Assembly: GCA_937952395.1 (NCBI GenBank)
Contig: CALFYV010000281.1
Span: forward strand, 1-5,937
DNA length: 5,937 bases
Source of the DNA: an uncultured Bacteriovoracaceae bacterium
GTDB taxonomy: Bacteria > Bdellovibrionota > Bacteriovoracia > Bacteriovoracales > Bacteriovoracaceae
Direction of reading: 5' to 3'
Positions 1 through 5,352 of the stretch are shown here, in pieces. Each line of letters opens with the position of its first letter. Within the stretch, counting starts at the first letter, position 1. The translations under genes were made by a program, and so were the position numbers. Below the pieces are notes generated by a model. The model worked only from the letters and a program-made list of their open reading frames with translations, was not told the origin of the DNA and searched no databases.

Positions 1-287
1 GCCACCAATGGCAGCTGTTCCAAAGAAAGAAGCGTATAGGGTTGAGATTAATTTGGCAGTTTGATCATCTACCCCCCAGACCTTGGTAGCAGAATCACCA
101 TAAGCGTCTGAGCATTTATTGGTATTTCCATCCATGCAATTTTCGTAGAGGTGATTTTGGGCCTTTCCGCCATGTTGGTATTTAGCTGCTTGATCCATTT
201 CTTGATCTGTTAGGCCTTTGCCAATAGCATCGAAATCTTCTTCTTGGGAAAAAGCGTAATGACTAAAAAAAGTACCAGTTTTTTCAT
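1..287 (-). CDS. Unrecognised secreted protein, 5' part, with apparent -1 frameshift in the signal peptide
   Basis: I do not recognise this family. The minus strand reads as coding from the window edge up to about position 285, with no stop in the frame that includes the ATG at 198-196. This body contains two cysteines (ENCMDGNTNKCSD) and ends at the edge in a small, apolar stretch (FFGTAAIGG). The body frame has no start codon upstream of 198 before an in-frame stop at 294-292. The ATG at 287-285 opens a typical signal-peptide start (MKKLVLFLV) in a neighbouring frame, which stops at 212-210 after 25 codons. Moving back one base in the T7 run (271-265) or the T5 run (253-249) joins the two, giving a secreted protein whose mature part would start near QEEDFDAIG. 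A start at 198 would leave protein-like sequence untranslated and remove the signal. Either the gene is frameshifted, the sequence has an indel, or frameshifting is programmed. The C-terminus lies outside the window. An AAAGG sits directly against the 287 ATG, unusually close for a ribosome binding site. Confidence 0.6.
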
Positions 288-312
288 CCTTTCATTTTAA
301 CATGCTTTTGGC

Positions 313-324
313 CTAAAGCTTTAG
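313..324. repeat. Perfect 12-bp palindrome
   Basis: CTAAAGCTTTAG is a perfect 12-bp palindrome lying 26 bp upstream of the minus-strand ATG at 287 and about 50 bp upstream of the promoter of the regulator gene. It could be a binding site for a dimeric regulator of the minus-strand gene. A chance palindrome in AT-rich DNA is also possible. No clear promoter elements were found for the minus-strand gene around it. Confidence 0.35.
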
Positions 325-372
325 CTGGGAAAGAAGCTCACTATGATGAATATAGTAATTTCAGGTAGTTAG

Positions 373-439
373 ATTGAGTGAAGTGGATTGTCTCAGTAAA
401 ATTCACTGACAACTTCAAGTGGCATTTGACGCACTCAAT
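373..439. promoter_or_regulatory. Nested inverted repeats over the promoter, candidate operator or structured leader
   Basis: Outer arms ATTGAGTG (373-380) and CACTCAAT (432-439) are perfect 8-bp inverted copies. Inside them GAAG (380-383) faces CTTC (413-416), TTGTC (388-392) faces GACAA (408-412), and AGT (395-397) faces ACT (405-407) across the loop AAAATTC. The inner dyad at 388-412 covers the -10 box and the likely transcription start. That is where a DtxR/MntR-type dimer would have to bind to repress. It does not look like the canonical DtxR box, so the site is inferred from symmetry and position only. AAGTGG also occurs twice in direct orientation (381-386 and 417-422). Confidence 0.4.
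374..402 (+). promoter_or_regulatory. Predicted sigma70-type promoter of the regulator/transporter unit
   Basis: TTGAGT (374-379) and TAAAAT (397-402) are separated by exactly 17 bp and match the -35 and -10 consensus at 4 of 6 and 5 of 6 positions. Transcription would start near 409, leaving a leader of about 50 nt before the ATG at 461. No better pair is seen in the 288-460 spacer. A TTGAC at 426-430 is too close to the start codon to serve a normal leadered transcript. The -10 element lies inside an inverted repeat, so this is also the natural place for repression. Confidence 0.5.
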
Positions 440-460
440 TTGTAAGTTTAAAAGGTATAT

Positions 461-982
461 ATGAATGATAAAAAATCCGTCCAACACACTCATGACCATG
501 ATTTAACCCACTCGATGGTCCATTACCTTTTGGCCATCCATAAGCTTAAAGAAAGTAATGGTTATGCCAGGGTCACTGATATAGCCCGAGAAATGCATCT
601 AACTAAAGGCAGCGTTTCTACCGCGGTTAATAATCTTAAAAAACGTGATCTCGTGAAAGAGGATGAGAGTAAGTTTTTATCACTTTCAGAATATGGCCAT
701 AAAGAGGTTCATGCTATTCTTTCTTCCAGAACTTTGCTTTTTTACTTTTTAAAGGATTTTTTGGATGTGAGCGAAGAGGCTTCACATAAGGATTCTTGCT
801 TAATGGAGCATTTATTAAGTGAAGAGTCTCGAGGCAAGTTTTTTCAATTTATGAAAAAAATGACTACAGGCCCTTATAAAAATCAATTTTCAACGAGCCT
901 TGATTTAAGTAACTATAATAGTCCTGAAGAATTCTTAAAAGATCAAAAAGGTGATAGCTACTTAAAGCCTGTACATGAATAA
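461..982 (+). CDS. DtxR/MntR-family metal-dependent transcriptional regulator
   Basis: This is probably a cytoplasmic, metal-responsive DNA-binding repressor. Residues about 18-80 form the winged helix-turn-helix of the family (YLLAIHKLKE, GYARVTDIAREMHLTKGSVS, then a wing near KFLSLSEYG). Residues 85-135 match the dimerisation and metal-binding domain, with H109, C113, E116 and H117 aligning to DtxR H98, C102, E105 and H106. By my alignment, the DtxR Met10 / MntR Asp8 ligand is His21 here. The DtxR ancillary ligands His79 and Glu83 become Thr91 and Tyr95. The N-terminus is His-rich (H9, H11, H13, H17). At 173 residues it lacks the C-terminal SH3-like domain of the 226-residue DtxR. AAAAGG at 451-455 lies 5 nt before the ATG and supports this start. 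The stop overlaps the start of the next gene, so the two are probably co-translated. Family assignment is firm; the metal (Mn, Fe, Zn or other) and the targets are not known. Confidence 0.88.
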   Translation: MNDKKSVQHTHDHDLTHSMVHYLLAIHKLKESNGYARVTDIAREMHLTKGSVSTAVNNLKKRDLVKEDESKFLSLSEYGHKEVHAILSSRTLLFYFLKDFLDVSEEASHKDSCLMEHLLSEESRGKFFQFMKKMTTGPYKNQFSTSLDLSNYNSPEEFLKDQKGDSYLKPVHE

Positions 983-2198
983 AGTCTTTTCTTTCTATTC
1001 TCATTTATCAGACTCTATGAAGCGCAATATTTTATTTATTGTTGCTAGCTATGTTTTGATTCTTTTTACTTATCCATTCTTTCGAGTCACAACGACAACT
1101 CTTTTTTTTCAATCTTATGGGGCTTCTCATACTCCGATGGCCCAAGTCATGGGAATTATTTTAATTGGCATTGTTATTTTGGGGATTAATCACTTCCAAA
1201 AAAGAGTGGGAATACACCGCTTGTATTGCATCTTTGTTCCATTTGTCTCGATGCTATTTTTGACCCTTTATTTTCTCTATATCAATGGCTTTACTTGGGC
1301 AGCCTTTGCTTTGTTTTCTCTGAAGGAAGCCTATATTGTTATCGTGGTCCACTTGGTTTTGGGTTATTGTAATCATTATTTTAATCGCGATGAAGTTAAG
1401 ATGTTTTACGGTCCGTTGGGAGGTGTTAGTAGTTTGGCAGCTATGTTAGGCGGTTTATTAACCTCCGTTTTGGCCAAATATTATCAACCTACGATGACAA
1501 TGTTTATTGGGGCATTTCTATTATGCTTAAGTGCTATTTTATTTTGGTTTACTCAAAGGTTGCGCTATCAAGAGGAAGAACGTTTGAATGTTTCACCTCT
1601 TGTGGCAGTTTCTAAGATCAAAGAATATGCCTTTTTGATTGCCATCATTATTGCTCTATCACAATTTGCCATAACGGTGGCGGAATTAAAATTTAATTTA
1701 TTATTTGAACAACTAGTTTCTAATTCTGATGGTAGAGCAGAAAAACTCGCTCTTATTTATTCCTCTATCAATGCTTTTTCTCTTTGTGTGCAATTTTTCA
1801 TCCTCCCTTTTATCGCTATTAAATTTTCTAATAAAGTTTTGCATTATTTTATTCCAGCTTTTTATCTTTTTGCTTTTTTTATTGGTAACGGAATGGCGGG
1901 AGAATTTCTTATCTCGGTTTCGCTAACATATATTCTTTATAAAGGGATTGATTATTCATTATTCGCGCTTTGCAAAGAAGTGCTTTACCAGTGTTTAACG
2001 ACGATGCAAAAATATGGTGCTAAATATATTGCCGATATGTTTTCTTATCGCACAGCTAAAGGTGTAATCTCTCTTGTTTTAATCCAGTATCAATCTCCTG
2101 AGTTGCTCAATGTGTTAATCTATTCTTTTTTAGCATTATGGGTGATTGCTCTCTATTTTCTTTTCTATTTTGAGCGCAAGTACTTTCAATCTGCTTAG
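975..2198 (+). CDS. Multi-pass membrane protein of the ATP/ADP translocase-like (NTT, Npt1/Npt2) type
   Basis: This is an inner-membrane protein of 407 residues with about 10-12 hydrophobic segments, roughly at 18-36, 55-72, 82-103, 107-131, 148-168, 174-193, 215-235, 256-280, 288-326 and 362-398. Two regions recall the nucleotide-transporter family found in Rickettsia, Chlamydia and plastids. One is NRDEVKMFYGPLGG (137-150), followed by a small-residue-rich helix. The other is residues 324-363, with DYSLF, KEVLY and KYGAKYIADMFSYR in the family's order. Classical NTT proteins exchange ATP for ADP or import nucleotides. Free-living bacteria carry shorter relatives of unknown substrate, so nucleotide transport is not shown here. 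The ATG overlaps the last 8 bases of the regulator gene and has no clear Shine-Dalgarno sequence, so translation is probably coupled to it. A start at the Met codon at 1017 is less likely. The substrate could equally be a metal chelate or other metabolite, given the regulator next door. Confidence 0.72.
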   Translation: MNKVFSFYSHLSDSMKRNILFIVASYVLILFTYPFFRVTTTTLFFQSYGASHTPMAQVMGIILIGIVILGINHFQKRVGIHRLYCIFVPFVSMLFLTLYFLYINGFTWAAFALFSLKEAYIVIVVHLVLGYCNHYFNRDEVKMFYGPLGGVSSLAAMLGGLLTSVLAKYYQPTMTMFIGAFLLCLSAILFWFTQRLRYQEEERLNVSPLVAVSKIKEYAFLIAIIIALSQFAITVAELKFNLLFEQLVSNSDGRAEKLALIYSSINAFSLCVQFFILPFIAIKFSNKVLHYFIPAFYLFAFFIGNGMAGEFLISVSLTYILYKGIDYSLFALCKEVLYQCLTTMQKYGAKYIADMFSYRTAKGVISLVLIQYQSPELLNVLIYSFLALWVIALYFLFYFERKYFQSA

Positions 2199-2212
2199 CA
2201 CCTGGATATAAT
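2184..2212 (+). promoter_or_regulatory. Predicted promoter of the M3 peptidase gene
   Basis: A perfect -10 hexamer TATAAT (2207-2212) is preceded at 17 bp by TTTCAA (2184-2189), a weak -35 box. Transcription would start near 2219, giving a leader of about 17 nt that holds the ribosome binding site. The -35 box lies within the last codons of the upstream membrane-protein gene. The peptidase therefore seems able to be transcribed on its own. No terminator is seen in the 37-bp gap, so readthrough from upstream is also possible. Confidence 0.5.
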
Positions 2213-2226
2213 TTTCTATCTAACCC

Positions 2227-2232
2227 GAGGTG
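2227..2232 (+). promoter_or_regulatory. Ribosome binding site deciding the peptidase start
   Basis: GAGGTG (2227-2232) matches the 16S rRNA 3' end, and its GAGG core ends 5 nt before the ATG at 2236. The in-frame GTG at 2230 lies inside this site, so it cannot be the start it might appear to be. Confidence 0.75.
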
Positions 2233-2235
2233 AAC

Positions 2236-4245
2236 ATGAATCCATTGTTGCAGCTATCTAATCTTGAGTATTCAGCTATTCCATTTGATAAAATCAAAGC
2301 TGAACATTTTTTACCTGCTTTAAAAGAGTCGATTGAAATAGCTTATAAAAATAAAGATCAGTATATAGCAGGCAATGAAATTAGCTTCGAAAGTTGTATT
2401 TTGAAGTTAGAGCAAATGGGAGAGTTAGCAGATTATATTTCCACTATTTTTTATTCTCTTTATGGAGCTCATGCAACTGATGAAATTCAAAAAATTTCAG
2501 AAGAAGTTTCTCAACTGATAACAAAATTTTCTAATAATATTACTTTAGATGACGGAGTCTTTAAGCGAGTTAAAAGCTGTTATGAGAAAAAAGATTCATT
2601 GGGATTGAATAAAGAGCAATATGAAGTTTTAGATGCTTATTATAAGAGCTTTATCCGAAATGGGGCACTTTTAGATGCCAGTGACAAAGAAAAGTTACGT
2701 GGATTTGATGAAAAACTTTCAAGTTTGAATTTGAAATTTTCAAAAAATGTATTAGATGCCACTAATGATTTTGAACTCTTGGTTGAGAATCAAAAGGACC
2801 TAGACGGCATTCCACAAAATGCCATTGAAGAAGCTTCTGAGTTGGCCAAGAAAAAAAATAAAAAGGGTTGGATTTTCACTCTTCAATATCCAAGTTATTT
2901 ACCTTTTATCAGTTATTGTAAGAATGAAAAGTTAAGAGAGCAAATGTATCGGGCTTCAACCAAGAAAGCTTTTTCAGATAAATTTGATAATCAAGAAGTT
3001 TTAATGGAAATAGTAAAAACGAGAGAAGCAAGAGCCAGGCTTTTAGGTTTTAAAACTCACGCAGAATTCGTACTTCAAAGAAGAATGGCATCTGAGCCTG
3101 CGCAAGTTTTAAGCTTTCTCGATAATTTATTAATTAAAGCACTTCCAACAGCTAAAAAAGAAAAAGAGCGAATTGCCCAAATGAAAAAAGAGGGAGAACT
3201 TAATCCGTGGGACGTGACTTTTTATTCTGAAATTTTAAAGAAAAAAGAATTGGATTTAGATGAGGAGGAATTACGTCCTTATTTTCAATTAGAAAATGTG
3301 ATTGAAGGCGTATTCACTGTCGCCAATAAACTCTATGGGATTAGTTTTAAACCTCGAGCTGATTTACCGGTCTATCACGAAGAAGTTAAGGTTTATGAAG
3401 TAAGTGATTCTGATGGGCAAAATATTGGCTTGTTTTATACTGATTTTTTTCCTCGTGAAACAAAACGAGGAGGGGCTTGGATGACTAATCTTTTTGAACA
3501 AGGCTTTTATTTTGATAAAGTTAGACGTCCTCATATAGCTATTGTTTGCAATTTCACTAAACCAACAAAATCAAGTCCTTCTCTTTTATCTTACACAGAA
3601 GTTATTACTCTTTTCCATGAATTTGGACATGCATTACATGGACTTTTAACCAAATGTACTTATAGAAAATTATCTGGAACTTCTGTTTACTGGGATTTTG
3701 TCGAGTTACCTTCACAAATCATGGAAAACTGGGCGCAAGAAAAAGAGTGCTTAGATTTATTTGCCAAACATTATAAAACAGGTGAAAAAATTCCGGCTCA
3801 ATTGGTAGAGAAAATCAAAAACAATTCAAAATTCTTACAAGGAATGGCGACTTTAAGGCAGCTTAGTTTTGCTTATCTTGATATGGCCTGGCACAGTACA
3901 GACTCAAATAAAATAAATGATGTTGTGTCCTTTGAAAGAGGGGCAATGAGTAAAGCTAGCCTTTTTAAACCTTTAGATGGAGCTTGTATGAGTACCGCTT
4001 TTTCGCATATTTTTGCTGGTGGCTACTCAGCGGGTTATTATTCGTATAAGTGGGCAGAAGTTCTCGACGCAGATGCCTTTGAGTACTTTCAAGAAAAAGG
4101 GATTTTTAACCCTGAAGTGGCGAATAAATTTAAAACGAATATTCTAGAAAAAGGTGGCACAGAACATCCCATGCAGCTTTACAAGAAATTTAGAGGCAAA
4201 GAACCTTCTGTGAACGCTCTTTTGAAACGGGCTGGTTTAGCTTAA
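2236..4245 (+). CDS. dcp: M3-family zinc oligopeptidase, peptidyl-dipeptidase Dcp-like
   Basis: This is a probable cytoplasmic zinc metallopeptidase that degrades short peptides. Dcp enzymes remove C-terminal dipeptides; the related oligopeptidase A cuts internally. Numbered from the ATG at 2236 (669 residues), the zinc motif HEFGH is at 461-465, with catalytic E462 and ligands H461 and H465. The third ligand is E490 in DFVELPSQ, with the same 29-residue spacing from the first His as in thimet oligopeptidase. The substrate-binding tyrosine region GGYSAGYYSYKW lies at 595-606. From memory of E. coli Dcp (681 residues), similarity runs end to end: MNP at the start, LEQMGEL, LDEEELRPYF, SGTS before the third ligand, and FRGK near the C-terminus. 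This favours Dcp over OpdA/PrlC, though the exact specificity is uncertain. There is no signal peptide. Start choice: the ribosome binding site favours ATG 2236 over the GTG at 2230. The 3' end overlaps the convergent gene by 9 bp. Confidence 0.92.
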   Translation: MNPLLQLSNLEYSAIPFDKIKAEHFLPALKESIEIAYKNKDQYIAGNEISFESCILKLEQMGELADYISTIFYSLYGAHATDEIQKISEEVSQLITKFSNNITLDDGVFKRVKSCYEKKDSLGLNKEQYEVLDAYYKSFIRNGALLDASDKEKLRGFDEKLSSLNLKFSKNVLDATNDFELLVENQKDLDGIPQNAIEEASELAKKKNKKGWIFTLQYPSYLPFISYCKNEKLREQMYRASTKKAFSDKFDNQEVLMEIVKTREARARLLGFKTHAEFVLQRRMASEPAQVLSFLDNLLIKALPTAKKEKERIAQMKKEGELNPWDVTFYSEILKKKELDLDEEELRPYFQLENVIEGVFTVANKLYGISFKPRADLPVYHEEVKVYEVSDSDGQNIGLFYTDFFPRETKRGGAWMTNLFEQGFYFDKVRRPHIAIVCNFTKPTKSSPSLLSYTEVITLFHEFGHALHGLLTKCTYRKLSGTSVYWDFVELPSQIMENWAQEKECLDLFAKHYKTGEKIPAQLVEKIKNNSKFLQGMATLRQLSFAYLDMAWHSTDSNKINDVVSFERGAMSKASLFKPLDGACMSTAFSHIFAGGYSAGYYSYKWAEVLDADAFEYFQEKGIFNPEVANKFKTNILEKGGTEHPMQLYKKFRGKEPSVNALLKRAGLA

Positions 4246-5220
4246 TTTTTCGTTTAAGATATTTTGAGCAGCTTCACATTCAACTTTTAAGCGCCTAACA
4301 ACTTCAGCGATAGTTTCTTCTTTCTTTGTGAATTCGATAGAGCTACCTGCGCACCAAACATTTTTATAGGTAGCACTAAAGGCGGCTTTTTCAAGCAAGT
4401 TCATACCTTTATAAAAAGTCAGCATTTTAGCATATTTCTTTAATTGTTTATTTTTATTTAAATATGATTCTAAGAAATTCTGTTCTGTTCCGATTTTTTT
4501 TACGTAAGGAGTTTTAATAACAGTACACGGAGTACCGGAGAGCTTGGTGGTCACAGCAATATCAGCGGCTCCATAGTCAATACAAGCTTGCTTGTATTCT
4601 TTGCTCACCAGACATTCTTTAGTCGCAATAAAAGGTGAACCGATAGAAAGTCCATCAGCTCCTAGAGCCAAAATTGAAAGTATTCCACTTCCCGTATTAA
4701 CCCCACCTGCAGAAATAACAGGAGTTTTAAAATTTTTCTTGAGCATAGGTACAAGCACTGAAGCGGGGATTTTACCTAAATGTCCACCAGCACCATTGTT
4801 AACTGCAATTAGAGCATCGCAACCCATATCGATAACTTTTTTAGCGTAGTCGTGGTCTATAACATCACAAAAAACCTTGATATTTTTTTCATGGGCTTTT
4901 TGGATAACTTCATCAGGTTTTCCTAAAGAAGTTATAAAATAATCAATTTCATAATCCAAGCAAGCTTTTAGCTGTTCTTTGTATTGAACATTGGATTGAT
5001 GAACTATGAGGTTGATGCCAATAGGGCCCTTAGCTTCATTTTTCATTTTCTCCAGGCCAGCTCTTAGTTCTTCAATAGTTCGAAAATTGTGAGCAGGCAT
5101 GCAACCGGTAATCCCTGCAGCAGTGGCAGCAATTATCATTTCAACATTTGAGGCCAAAAACATGTGGGCGAGTATAACTGGGAACTCAATTCCTAGCATT
5201 TCTTGTAATTTTGTATTCAT
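4237..5220 (-). CDS. Nitronate monooxygenase-like FMN-dependent TIM-barrel enzyme
   Basis: This 327-residue protein belongs to the 2-nitropropane dioxygenase / nitronate monooxygenase family, soluble flavoenzymes that oxidise alkyl nitronates, probably for detoxification. The N-terminal barrel strand is IEFPVILAHMF (11-21). The conserved NNGAGGHLG (141-149) carries His147, at the place of the family's catalytic His. AGGVNTGSGI (171-180) and GADGLSIGSPFIAT (187-200) are the usual FMN-phosphate-binding strands. VWCAGSSI (288-295) resembles the family's C-terminal signature. Differences from typical members are GGHLG where GGHRG is common, and LAHMF where APM is common, so the real substrate may differ. 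Enoyl-ACP reductase FabK is a related fold and a less likely alternative. The ATG at 5220-5218 has no good Shine-Dalgarno sequence, and no better in-frame start is evident. The gene is monocistronic here, convergent with the peptidase gene and divergent from the aminopeptidase gene. Confidence 0.85.
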   Translation of the reverse strand: MNTKLQEMLGIEFPVILAHMFLASNVEMIIAATAAGITGCMPAHNFRTIEELRAGLEKMKNEAKGPIGINLIVHQSNVQYKEQLKACLDYEIDYFITSLGKPDEVIQKAHEKNIKVFCDVIDHDYAKKVIDMGCDALIAVNNGAGGHLGKIPASVLVPMLKKNFKTPVISAGGVNTGSGILSILALGADGLSIGSPFIATKECLVSKEYKQACIDYGAADIAVTTKLSGTPCTVIKTPYVKKIGTEQNFLESYLNKNKQLKKYAKMLTFYKGMNLLEKAAFSATYKNVWCAGSSIEFTKKEETIAEVVRRLKVECEAAQNILNEKLS

Positions 5221-5352
5221 AAGTATCAGTATAAAGCCGATTGTAAGAAAAGTAAGTTTTTTTTCAGAACATGTAAGATATCGCCAGACTTATTTTCTTT
5301 TTTTTTCGTATCGCGTCTGATTTACTTATCTTTATCTAATAAGGAGAGTGAT
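5221..5352. promoter_or_regulatory. Divergent intergenic region with candidate promoters and a repeated TATCGC
   Basis: This 132-bp spacer must hold the start signals of both flanking genes. For the minus-strand gene, TACAAT (5245-5240) or TATACT (5233-5228) could be the -10 box; neither has a convincing -35 partner. For the plus-strand gene, TCTAAT (5335-5340) is a possible -10 box without a good -35 box. TATCGC occurs twice in direct orientation 30 bp apart (5279-5284 and 5309-5314). Near them CAGAC (5285-5289) faces GTCTG (5315-5319), separated by a T-rich stretch. No small ORF or RNA gene is apparent. Confidence 0.3.
5341..5346 (+). promoter_or_regulatory. Strong ribosome binding site of the aminopeptidase gene
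   Basis: AAGGAG lies 6 nt before the ATG at 5353. It is one of the clearest Shine-Dalgarno sequences in the window and fixes the start of the signal peptide. Confidence 0.75.

Noticed and set aside
210..287. 25-codon minus-strand open frame as an independent small peptide or leader
   Set aside because: It reads as a signal-peptide start followed by an out-of-frame tail, and the long open frame directly continues it after a one-base shift. A broken or shifted larger gene is the better reading.
1729..1926. 65-codon plus-strand open frame, Leu/Phe-rich
   Set aside because: It lies wholly inside the membrane-protein gene in another frame, and its hydrophobicity simply reflects the T-rich host sequence.
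4241..4258. CTTAA/TTAAG hairpin near the convergent stops, possible bidirectional terminator
   Set aside because: It has only five A/T-dominated pairs and an 8-nt loop, too weak for an intrinsic terminator.
4592..4849. 85-codon plus-strand open frame
   Set aside because: It is antisense to the nitronate-monooxygenase-like gene, whose motifs prove the minus-strand reading.
5099..5320. 73-codon plus-strand open frame
   Set aside because: Most of it is antisense to the flavoenzyme N-terminus. It has no ribosome binding site and does not resemble a protein domain.
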